64,000 bases of DNA from Augochlora pura (lineage: Eukaryota; Arthropoda; Insecta; Hymenoptera; Halictidae): NCBI RefSeq assembly GCF_028453695.1, contig NC_135777.1:11025714-11089713 (forward strand), written 5' to 3'. Shown in pieces: positions 50,301 to 58,725 of this stretch. Numbering within the stretch: position 1 is the stretch's first letter; each line of letters starts with the position of its first letter. The translations under genes and the position numbers were made by a program. The notes below the pieces were generated by a model. The model was not told where the DNA came from. It did not search any database and saw only the letters and a list, made by a program, of their open reading frames with translations.

Positions 50301-53300
50301 CTCCGCCGCTAATGCTCGTTCGTTAAGCGCGAACGTTAGGTCATCGATCGTCATCGCCTGCGCATCTATCTAAGACTAACGTTCTCCATCTGGACGGAGC
50401 ACCGACTTCCGCTGTCGCTATTAGGCGCGCGTTCTCTCTTCGAAAGTCGATCCGCGGGAGGTTGCATCGAAATCGTTGACGAGCAGACATGTCCATCACC
50501 GAAAGCTAGAACGTTTTCGCGTGGAAAATTATTTCGGGTGGCGTCGATGCGACCCGTTCCCGAGACCGGTGAAGGCTCTCGATCGAAGGCGATCCTCTCT
50601 GACACCGCGTGGTCCCGCAGGAAAAATCTTCGCGGAAGTGGAATCGAACTGATTTCAAAGTCAAATCGTATCGCGCGCCCCGATACATTGTTCTCGGCGT
50701 GCTGAGAACCGGCACGTCGCAGGAAAGCAGCAGATCAGATCGTATCGCGGACCGTCTCGTTTGTCGCGCAACGGAGCGTTCGCAGAAGCGACGCGTTTCC
50801 GGAACAAATTGCACCGGTTCCGTTCCGGCGAGATTTCATAGGGGCCACCACGCGCAATTAGAGAAAACGCCGAGGATCGCGATAAAATAGTAATTGCGAG
50901 CCACGCGGCTGGTGAAACGAAGCCCGGCAGATCGGGAGATGAACGATGACACGGGTCGCGAGTTTCGTGTCGCGAGCCTGGAACCGCGAGGCGGTTTCAC
51001 CGGCCGCGTGCTGGCTGCCGCACCTGTGCCGTATACTAATGGCGCGTACTAACCGCAACTTTTCTCTTTTCTCTTTTTCTCTCTCTCTCTCTCTCTCTCT
51101 TTTTCACTGATCGGCTCTTTCACTCTCTACTCGCATCACTCGGTCATCCTCGCATTCCCATCACGCGTCACACTCTAATCCATCGACGGACACGGACACG
51201 AACACGCGAACCCGAAAACTCTTGCACGGTTACGAATGGACGTTCGGAACGTTCGCACACATAAAACAACAACAACACCACCTGTAACACGAACGACAAT
51301 ACCGGGAACGCTTTTCCCACGCGTCCGATCCTCGCGACCGCACTCCCCTTCCACCCCGGTATCCGGAAACGATCCCGAAAAAACCACAGGTGACTACCTG
51401 CCGGAGGAGATACCGCAAATCGTTCTACTGACGTTCGATGACTCGGTCAACGACCTGAACAAGGGTCTCTACACCGACTTGTTCGAGAAGGGACGGAAAA
51501 ACCCGAACGGCTGTCCCATCTCGGCCACCTTCTACGTCTCCCACGAGTGGACCGACTACAGCCAGGTTCAAAATCTGTACGCCAGCGGCCATGAGATCGC
51601 CTCCCACACGGTCTCGTAAGTAAACCATCGAGCCGAGAGCTTTCGATTCTAGGGAGAGAGTCTCGGAACGAAAACGACAACTTGACACCCCGAATCAATT
51701 GAAATCGGGCGCGCGCGCGCGCGCGCGCGTTGTGCCATCCAATCGACGATCATTGATCATTAATCGTTAATCATCGCTCCATTTACCATTGAGCAATCGC
51801 TTAATTGCCGGTCGATCGCAATCGTTCACGCTCCGCCGCTCTGCCGCCGATCAATCTGGATCAATCGGCTACTAATGCAAGCTTGGCTACGTCGCGCTCG
51901 TCGGCTCGATCCAACAAGGCACCGGCAGCTTGATCGATCGGATGTCGCAGCTTCAGCACCTCGCTGCGGGCCAGAACGCCGCGAACAAAATCGGGAGAAC
52001 CGGTTACGCGTTCACGGAAGAAAAATCGGCGGCTTTATTGATCGAAGACGACACGCGCGGATTGAACTCCGTCCGCGGCCCCGCGCTCCTAGAAACCCCG
52101 ATCGACGTTTGTGCAACTTTCTTTCGCGCGGTCGCTCGCAACCGGTTAAAACCGTTGCGAAACATTCTCGAATCTTGTGAATTTTCTCCGGCACCTCCGA
52201 ATTTCCCGAGTTCTCCGAGTTCTGGCCCCGCGATCGCTTTAAACTTCCTACCGAATCGTAGGCCGAACGATGAATTATTGGTGATGCGAACAGGCATAGC
52301 TTCGGAGAGCAGTTCTCTCAGCGGAAGTGGGCCAGAGAAGTTGCTGGTCAACGCGAGATCCTCTCGGCTTATGGAGGCGTCAAGCTGGAAGATGTCAGGG
52401 GAATGAGAGCTCCTTTCCTATCGGTGAGCTATGAATTATTTTATCTGCAAACGAAGCCATTGCAACTGTTGTTTTCATTTTATTATTATTAATATTATCG
52501 TGCTGAATTGTTCTGAAGAAGTTAAAATAATTAACCCTAGCATTAACGGCGGTTATCGTCATCATTATTACTATTATTACTATCATTATTTTATCGTACT
52601 TTCTTTTACATAATAATTACGTTTGCTACATTTCTTAAAGCGTTTATTGTCGTTGTTCTAACATGAACAAGCGATGGGCGGCATCCGAGTAAGAAAAAGT
52701 CCGGAGGTGGTACGGCGAGGGTTAAATACATAATTTCACGACAACATAGATCGAACTAGATCGCAATAAACTCATTTCCATCTCTGTTGACCAGGTCGGA
52801 GGAAACAACATGTTCAAGATGCTCTGGGACACAAACTTCACCTACGACTCCTCCATGCCGATCTATGAAAACCGCCCACCCAGTTGGCCTTACACCCTCG
52901 ACTACAAACTCTTCCACGACTGCATGATTCCTCCATGTCCAACCAGATCTTATCCTGGTCTGTGGGAAGTTCCTATGGTGATGTGGCAGGACTTGAACGG
53001 CGGCAGGTGCTCCATGGGAGATGCGTGCAGTAATCCACCAACCGCAGACGGCGTTTACAAGATGCTGATCAAGAACTTCGAGAGACACTACACCACCAAC
53101 AGGTATGTTCTCTTAAAATACAGTATTAGCCTCGAGGAGTTGGAAGTCGACCGCGACGATAACCGCGTTTTCGTTACAGAGCGCCGTTCGGGCTATTCTA
53201 TCACGCCGCTTGGTTCACCCAGCCTCATCACAAAGAAGGTTTCATCTCGTTCCTGGACACCATTGTCGCGATGGACGACGTTTGGGTCGTGACGAACTGG

Positions 53301-53719
53301 CAGGCGATCCAATGGGTCAGAAATCCTACACCTTTGCCGCTGATGCACACCTTTGAGCCTTTTGGCTGCAACTATCCGGTATTTCTGAAAAAAATGTTAA
53401 CGAATCTATCCGACCAATTACAGCAAATTCTCCAAATCGAATCTCCTCTTTCCAAGTCGCCCGTTTTTGTTTCCATGCTGAGGGATACTTTAGGAGAGTT
53501 TACTGTAGGCTTGCGGAAGGAGACCGAATAACGATGATTCCGTGGTATTCGCAGGACCGACCGAAGAAGTGCAACAATCCGAGAGTCTGTAATCTGTGGC
53601 ACAAGAGCGGCGTGAGGTACATGAAGACGTGTCAGGCATGTCCGGACATCTATCCTTGGACGGGCAAAACCGGCATCCGAAGCAGTCGCATCGACAACGA
53701 CGTCGACTCGCACGAATGA
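35130..53719 (+). CDS. Cda5: Chitin deacetylase 5 gene (group IV CDA), 5' exon missing
   Basis: Predicted secreted carbohydrate esterase family 4 enzyme that removes acetyl groups from chitin in cuticle or other extracellular chitin. Exons, all with GT-AG sites and matching phases: 35130-35304, 40341-40436, 41738-42080, 42445-42491, 42743-42894, 43292-43464, 43634-43683, 44321-44455, 46124-46168, 47727-47920, then either 50000-50225 or 51390-51615, then 52294-52423, 52795-53102, 53180-53378, 53555-53719 (TGA 53717-53719). Order: six-cysteine chitin-binding domain, long Gln/Pro/Thr-rich linker, CE4 catalytic domain. This long spacer without an LDLa domain is the CDA5 layout. CE4 motifs seen: TFDD, HTVSH, RAPF. 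The first exon starts in phase 1, so at least one upstream exon with start codon and signal peptide exists; I could not find it, and it may lie in 1-35 kb or left of the window. No frameshift or internal stop was found. Confidence 0.95.
36602..36621. mobile_element. Solo right end of a CACTAGAACTA-type MITE
   Basis: CTCGGTAGTTTTAGTG followed by TTAA (36618-36621) matches the right terminus of the family (TAGTTCTAGCG-TTAA). A convincing left end about 200 bp upstream was not found, so this is probably a decayed copy. Confidence 0.4.
37096..37187. mobile_element. Degenerate CCCTTTGC-type MITE
   Basis: The left end TTAA-CCCTTTGTTCTC starts at 37096. A worn right end reads GTGCAAAGAG (37176-37185). 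The perfect hairpin CTCCG-cta-CGGAG lies at 37155-37167, close to the right end as in the intact elements. Another left-end-like TTAA-CCTTTTACGCTCG starts at 37007. Confidence 0.42.
38676..39014. mobile_element. Foldback MITE with TA target duplication (Tc1/mariner-like)
   Basis: TA flanks a 335-bp element (38678-39012) with terminal repeats CAGGGTGTCCGAAAAGTCA and CAGGGTGTCGGAAAAGTCA. The inverted similarity continues inward: AGTTATTAATGAAAAAT on the left against AAGTATTAATGAAAAAT on the other strand at the right. Most of the element would therefore fold into one long imperfect hairpin. It lies inside the Cda5 intron 35305-40340. Confidence 0.85.
41312..41389 (+). repeat. (CT)n microsatellite in Cda5 intron
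   Basis: A pure CT run for about 30 bp, then an imperfect pyrimidine tract. It lies 350 bp before the acceptor of the Gln-rich exon. Confidence 0.9.
41738..46168 (+). CDS. Cda5: Cda5 linker exons (low-complexity spacer)
   Basis: Seven exons encode the spacer between the chitin-binding and catalytic domains: 41738-42080, 42445-42491, 42743-42894, 43292-43464, 43634-43683, 44321-44455 and 46124-46168. The first is Gln-rich (QEQQQHQQHQQQ, then QRPVQRQPLP) and ends in a charged stretch. Later ones are Tyr/Asp-rich (YYDPDQSYPYY, YDDDVSIYKDD) or Thr/Pro-rich (PLTTTTQPPPSTTS, likely O-glycosylated). All splice phases join without a frame break. The 45-bp exon 46124-46168 (SSRGRPQQVHRGTAPP, first and last residues split) is in phase 2 on both sides, so it could be skipped without changing frame. 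The spacer is probably disordered and lets the catalytic domain reach chitin at a distance. Confidence 0.9.
46201..46232 (-). repeat. C-rich tract (quadruplex-type on the minus strand)
   Basis: Runs of 3 to 6 C separated by one to four bases, 33 bp after the end of the small Cda5 exon 46124-46168. It lies in the downstream intron. Confidence 0.6.
47727..47920 (+). CDS. Cda5: Cda5 exon leading into the catalytic domain
   Basis: This exon encodes RLRPTLKPSTEIV, then a Pro/Tyr-rich segment, and ends in the cysteine-rich CRKDVCLIPDCSCGGIDIPG that precedes the CE4 barrel in insect CDA5 proteins. It ends in phase 1, which matches both downstream alternative exons (each begins by completing a Gly codon). 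The donor is CCAG|GTGAGC. It is separated from the alternative exons by 2.1 kb and 3.5 kb of intron. Confidence 0.93.
47921..49999 (+). other. Cda5 intron before the alternative exons
   Basis: A 2.1-kb intron in exon A transcripts, containing the MITE at 48404-48628. No further copy of the motif-1 exon (TFDD context) was seen here, so the alternative set appears to have two members. Confidence 0.7.
48404..48628. mobile_element. piggyBac-type MITE, CACTAGAACTA family, in Cda5 intron
   Basis: The 217-bp element 48408-48624 has ends CACTAGAACTATC and CGCTAGAACTACC. Flanks are TTAG (changed TTAA) on the left and TTAA on the right. A stem AAACC/GGTTT (48421-48425 with 48439-48443) with an inner CAG/CTG pair lies next to the left end. 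Confidence 0.78.
50000..50225 (+). CDS. Cda5: Cda5 alternative exon A (CE4 motif 1)
   Basis: First of two tandem, apparently mutually exclusive exons. It is 226 bp long with acceptor tgcattcag and donor TCTC|GTAAGT. It encodes GGLPAEQTPQIVLLTFDDAV at the start and GHEMASHTVS at the end. It supplies CE4 motif 1 (TFDD, with the catalytic-base and zinc-binding aspartates) and the first His of motif 2 (HTVS|H, completed by exon 52294). Using both copies in one mRNA would shift the frame, because 226 is not a multiple of three. Confidence 0.93.
51061..51106 (+). repeat. (CT)n pyrimidine tract between the alternative exons
   Basis: ttttctctttt followed by a pure CT run, in the 1.16-kb intron between Cda5 exons A and B. 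Such tracts can bind PTB-type splicing regulators, but here that is inference. Confidence 0.85.
51390..51615 (+). CDS. Cda5: Cda5 alternative exon B (CE4 motif 1)
   Basis: Second version of the motif-1 exon, also exactly 226 bp and with the same phases. It encodes GDYLPEEIPQIVLLTFDDSV at the start and GHEIASHTVS at the end. By hand comparison it differs from exon A at about 13 of 75 residues. Six are in the first nine positions, and the others include A/S after TFDD, P/G, A/T, N/K, D/S and M/I. The acceptor is aaaccacag and the donor is TCTC|GTAAGT. A CT microsatellite (about 51076-51100) lies upstream and a GC dinucleotide run (51709-51729) lies 94 bp downstream. Confidence 0.93.
51709..51729 (+). 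repeat. (GC)n run after alternative exon B
   Basis: About ten GC dinucleotides, a potential Z-DNA or hairpin sequence, 94 bp after the exon B donor. Confidence 0.85.
52294..53719 (+). CDS. Cda5: Cda5 constitutive catalytic-domain and C-terminal exons
   Basis: Exons 52294-52423, 52795-53102, 53180-53378 and 53555-53719. The first completes motif 2 (HSFGEQ) and carries motif 3 (GMRAPFLS). The second has FTYDSSMP, MIPPCPT and the disulfide-rich GGRCSMGDACSNPP. The third has GLFYHAAWFTQPHH and the conserved VVTNWQAIQWV. The last has CNLWHKSGVRYMKTCQACP and ends DVDSHE-stop. All phases join (0, 2, 0). The end of the protein matches the expected C-terminus of insect CDA5, with no truncation. Confidence 0.95.
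52531..52725. mobile_element. Possible piggyBac-type MITE in Cda5 intron
   Basis: TTAA at 52531-52534 and 52722-52725 flanks 187 bp. The ends match only loosely (CCCTAGCATTAAC and CCCTCGCCGTACC, 9 of 13). It is of typical size and sits in the intron between exons 52294-52423 and 52795-53102. Confidence 0.5.
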
Positions 53720-53756
53720 GCCGGATCCCGCGTCGATGTTTCGTACGATCGCGGTC

Positions 53757-53820
53757 CAGCCAACCGAGAAGGGAAGAGAAGAAAAGAGAAGAAGAGAGAA
53801 GAGAAGAGAAGAGATGAGAA
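53757..53820 (+). repeat. GA-rich tract in the Cda5 3' region
   Basis: A purine-only stretch of agaagagaag-type units starting about 40 bp after the Cda5 stop codon, so probably within the 3' UTR. Confidence 0.8.
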
Positions 53821-53944
53821 GCGCCACTGGAGGAGACGAAAACGTTTCCACCACCGATTCGATCAAAACCCCGTTACCGTTCCTCCGCAGCGACTCAACG
53901 TCTACCCGTCCGTCCGGGCCGAGTACGCCAATGAAATCGAATCG

Positions 53945-53950
53945 AATAAA
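53945..53950 (+). terminator. Candidate polyadenylation signal of Cda5
   Basis: AATAAA lies 226 bp after the Cda5 stop codon. A second AATAAA at 54952-54957 could serve a longer 3' UTR. Neither can be confirmed without transcript data. Confidence 0.35.
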
Positions 53951-54998
53951 AATCGAATCGCCATCCTTTCTCTCTTTATCGAAGGAGCGAACGAGTCGCG
54001 CGACGGAACACGGTTGGGTCCTCGAGTTTCCACCGAGAAGACGAGCTTCGATGTCTTTGGCTTCCAAGACGGGAGACGAGTTCGTCCGTGTAACATTATT
54101 GGCCAAAGGGGAACGCAAATTCGACGTCGATCACGGCAGCCGAGCGTATATTATATTAATGTATGCCGGCGGCTCGTTGCGACGCGAGCCTATCGGGACG
54201 ATCGGCGGTAACTCGATCGACGCGCAAGCTAATTAGCCGTGCGCCACGTAATCCAGCACCGGTGAAAGTAACTCTGTTTGACGCGCGACGGCGTTTGACT
54301 TTACTCTCGGCAAGTAACCGACCAAACGTCTCGTCCCGTCTCGACGCCCTCGTCCGGTCGAGGCAGCCGGCTTGTCTGCTCGTGCTTTGAATGAGGGGAT
54401 TCTTCGTCTCTTCTCGAACAAAATCACTCCGATTCGACATACTTGACCAATCAAAACGAAGACGAGCATCGTTTCGAACGCGATGCGAGATGCTGCGACA
54501 CGCGGAACGTGCACGCTTGGCCGATTCTCGCGCAGATAGAATTGACTGATGGAAAATCTCCTCTTCCCCGCGGTTTCAACTTCCCTTCTCCTTATTCCAC
54601 TTCCTGCGAACCTGTACTCTTTCTTTTTTTTGTTTCCTGTTCCTCGTCCCTTTTCCCTTCCCCGAGTCTTCTTCCGCGCGTGTCCTTGGCGTACTCGGCC
54701 ACGTCCGATAGATCAATTAATTAATCGAAACGTATCAATGTATCGCGAACAAGCGCAACGAAAAGTAACCGGAATCGTCAGTCGCGAGAGGTTTCCTAAC
54801 AGCAATCAATCCGGAGGTTCAGGAAGTCGCTTTGCAGACGAGACAGTACGAACCGAGGGAACGAACACGTTCGCTTTAACGAACTATCGTGCACACGAGG
54901 GGATCGTCGTGTTTACCTTTTAGAACCAGAAACTGTAATACGCCTTTAATCAATAAATATTTCGCTACAATTCCTAAACAAAGAACTACCTACTGTAA

Positions 54999-55022
54999 CA
55001 GCCTACCTACCTACCTACCTAC
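54999..55022 (+). repeat. (CCTA)n tetranucleotide run
   Basis: gcctacctacctacctacctac lies between the two convergent genes, about 120 bp beyond the ADCY10-like stop codon. Confidence 0.85.
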
Positions 55023-55138
55023 GATTGCTATAGAGCCTGCGCGGTTGAACATTCGAACTATATATCAAACTTGTTTGTTCAAGGAGCACTGAAACGATAA
55101 TGCGGTCCTGTGTTAGATTGAAAACGATGGTGCTGGCG

Positions 55139-58100
55139 TTAAATAGCAAAAGCCGGGATCGGGAGAGGAAACATGATCGTCGACCAAGTGTCCACGTCGA
55201 AGTTGTGGATCTCCTGCCAGCTTATCTCGCCCTTTCTGCTCAAGGACTCGACCCAGTACAGCGCCATATTATTGTAATTCTGCTGCCACGTCTGCAAAGA
55301 AGAAGCGCTGATGCACAGTAGATCAAAAGATCAACCGAAATTCTGCGTACCCGTTTATTCTGCTGCACCGAAGCCTGCACCATTTGGTTCTCCTGTATTA
55401 TCGCCCATTTATTCGCTCGCTGCAAACACGTCAGAGCCGTGGACTTCCGGCCCCGCATGTGGAACATGTAGCCCTGGAACAGGTTCAGAAACGGCCTGAC
55501 GAACGCAGCCTTTTTCTGTAGCCGCTGAATCGTTTTCACCAACGTGGTTGCGTTCTGCAACCTATCTACCACGTCGTGTGATTTCTTGATGTTGATCCGT
55601 TGGATCAGTATCAGCAGATAACACTCCAAGCCCTATTGTTATAAAACCAAAACTATCCTAATCTTTTTTTGCATCCAATCATATTTACGCACCTTTATGC
55701 AGTTCTGGATTTGCGAGTGATTATAATACTGTATGTCTTTGATGTATTCGTCGATGTTCAACAAGTATTCCTCTGTGACCGGTACACTCCTACAAATGAA
55801 TTTCAGCCAATCGCACGAGGAAGGGATACTCTGCGATACTTACATCCTCAGCTGCCAGATGATCACACAAGTAGTCAGACGCGTTAAACTCTGCGGATCC
55901 CGAGCAACGTCGGCGTTCTTCTTGTAACCTGTACGAGAAATCGTATCATAGGTTTTCGTGATAACGCTAATAGACAATTCGACAAATGTTAACGAACAAC
56001 TCACGCGTAAAATTTAAATAATAGTTGTAACAAGTATCGTACGACTCTACGAAGATCCCACCATCGAGCAGCATTTCCAAACACAGGGCATAGTACCAGG
56101 TGACTGCAGATCGATCGACATCCTCTTGCGATATAAAATAGAGTTCCTCCAGCAAATCCATTGCTGCGTTCAAATTTTTAGTCCACAACTGAAATAGAAC
56201 GTCAACATCGTTCATATGTGGACGACGCCTAAAAGCATTAATTATAACAAAATTAAGGCACACAAAAATAAAGTAGGGGTACTGAATTGTTTAACAGAAT
56301 ATACTGCATCGATATCGTATAAATGATATCGCTCTTTGAAGATTGGTTAACTAGTATATTGATTACTTATATTTTTTTGTTCGAAACGTTCGATCTTTTT
56401 ACACGATGTAGATGTAGCAAATTTTTCTGAACAGCTCTGTAGCCTTGGTTTACTTTGCGGTTTTTTATTTTGTCATAAGTAATGTTTTTTAGTTGATATC
56501 TGTTGTGCAAACGTAAGCGATGGAGGCGCCTCTTTTTGAAGAAGAGATAAAGCTCCATTATGCGCCCGTACAGCATCAACTGAGATAGTGGCAGAACATT
56601 CGAGCTGTTCCTCTTACCAGCAGTCGTTATCGGCCAACAGTTCAAGCGTTTTACCACTTTGGGCAATTGATGCTACACAGACTCCGAACGGAGATTCGAG
56701 ATATTGGCACCAGAGGCGCCACTTTTTTTCTAATTTTCGAGAACAGATAATTCATGCCAGATTTAACATTGTATCTTGTTAAAAAGTCGGCATGAATCAC
56801 CTGTCCTCTGCATTTATAATAATAAGCAAATTTTTCTCCGACACTACAAATAGAGAAGAATTTTCTAAACATTCCTGTACCCTGAAAATATTCTCTTACA
56901 CCTGCAGTTATCATATTTCACATGTTACGCGTTTTCATTTCATCGTTTTCCTCTAAAGTGCAATCTGTAAACAATTAAAATAAAGTTGCATAATTATAGA
57001 TTCTATCATAAATACATGAAACACCAAGTACCAAAGGAATACAAGTAGATTAAAATTTGAACCAGTCGATGCCAGATAAGTAATCAGAACTTTACTGTAC
57101 CATAACTTCTATCAGAGTGGGAAGCACGACGATCTTCACTTTGTTGTAATGAAAGAAGCTGCATATTTTCAACAGATTGATTCCAGTCTCCATACACTTT
57201 TTCAATTCGCCGTTCAGAAAACTTCCGTTCGAGAACAGTTTGTTAGTATTAGAAACCGCATAGCTATTAACCCAGTAGCTTCGCCAAGCTTGTCACCTGC
57301 TCTCGAAGAACACGCGATACGCTTCCGCCAAGATGATCAACTCCGCCATCGACTGCCAACTAGTTTTATCCAAAATGACTTGCATCATCGGCTTCTCCAA
57401 AGATCGCACGTACTTGTAATCCTTTCGAAAGATTTTTACCGCGGTCAGGAAGACTACCCCCTTCTCCTGAAAGCCTCCGACCATGCGGAAAGCGATGTCG
57501 AAGCTCTGGATGATCATCGACTTTGCGGATTTCGTATCCTGTTCAAGCTGAAAATTTCGATGTCAGGAGCAATTTAACACGATCAAATAGCAGATCGACG
57601 TTGATCAATGATCGTTTCCAAATTACAAACCATCATCGCGAGGGACAATCGTTGCAGGCAGATCGCTAATTCCAATTTTTTCATCGCCGCGTGACCGCTT
57701 ACACGATTAATAAGGTAATTGGGTAAGCCCCAAAATTTATATCGCAGCTTTTCCTTCCACACACCGTAACAGGCAGACTTGTCACGGTGCCGGGTAACGC
57801 TTCGCATATTTAACGCTTCCTTGTAGTGCCTTCTCGCTTGTCCGTAGTTTCCATAAGAAACATACGCGTCGCCTGAAAATCAAAACGATCCGATCCGATT
57901 CGCTCCCGCCGCGATCAAAACAGCTAGCTACCTATCAGAAGAAGCGTAATCTCTTTGCTGATGGCCTCGTTAATGAGGACAACGTTCAGCTGCTCCCTCG
58001 CCTTAGTGTACTTGATCTCCATGGTGGTGTCCGAGAGGAACTTGGTCGCGAAGATCGGCTGTCCCGTCGCTATTAAGCCGGCACTGTAATCCAGCATGAA

Positions 58101-58725
58101 ATTCGTCAGCTTCTCGAGATCCTCTGAAACATCGTCCAGCGTGGAGATCGATCCTTTAACCATAGATTTATTCGAAGATCTAAGCGCTCACGGCTATGCT
58201 GAAGATGGAAAAGGAGCCGCCAGTAGAGATAGTCGATCGCGTCGACGCACCGGCAATTGCGATAGTCCAGGTGGCCCAAGTGTTTCAGCCGATTTTCCCA
58301 GTCGATTTGAAACTTCTTAGAACCATTCGATATTCGTGCTTGCATCGAATTCGAAACTGACGGACGCTCGCCATCCTCCTCCTCGTTGTCGTCGAAAGAA
58401 GGCAGCAACGAGATCCTGCGAATAATTGCATTCTCTCGGCTCTTCTTTTCCCCATCGTTCGTCCCGTTGGTGAGCATCAGAACGTTCCGCTTCGACTCCC
58501 GTCTGTCCATCAGGCGACTTTGCGTTCTCCTTCNNNNNNNNNNNNNNNNNNNNNNNNNNNNNNNNNNNNNNNNNNNNNNNNNNNNNNNNNNNNNNNNNNN
58601 NNNNNNNNNNNNNNNNNNNNNNNNNNNNNNNNNCATACGAGATTTCGTCAACTATAAAATTCAGCCGCGAGGCTCGAAGAATCATGACCGAGTTTCCTGC
58701 GACGTCCACTTTCAATTCCGAACTC
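55139..58725 (-). CDS. ADCY10-like C-terminal helical-repeat exons
   Basis: This part runs through the assembly gap to the stop codon. Before the gap is LKVDVAGNSVMILRASRL. After it is a basic/acidic low-complexity stretch (FDDNEEEDGE), then DYRNCRCVDAIDYLYW. TPR-like helices follow: DAYVSYGNYGQARRHYKEAL, IIQSFDIAFRMVGGFQEKGV, FLNGELKKCMETGINLLKI, LFQLWTKNLNAAMDLLEEL, CVIIWQLR, FQGYMFHMRGRKSTALTCL. These align in order with the ADCY10 C-terminal region by eye. The protein ends PIPAFAI-stop. The intron 58124-58191 is only 68 bp. The N-gap probably hides coding exons, because the matching human interval is longer. Confidence 0.78.

Larger units (their letters stand above)
53720..55138. other. 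Convergent intergenic region between Cda5 and the ADCY10-like gene
   Basis: 1.4 kb holding both 3' UTRs. It contains the GA tract, candidate poly(A) signals and the CCTA run. No additional gene was seen. Confidence 0.7.

Noticed and set aside
53379..53531. Continuation of the Cda5 frame past the exon ending at 53378
   Set aside because: A donor follows CNYP, and the conserved C-terminus resumes in the exon at 53555. The extension has no similarity to CDA proteins.
56367..56914. Two overlapping minus-strand frames of 87 and 99 codons in an ADCY10-like intron
   Set aside because: No recognised domain, Lys/Arg/Asn-rich AT-driven composition, and no shared frame. Only the 104-bp stretch listed as a tentative exon fits the splice phases.
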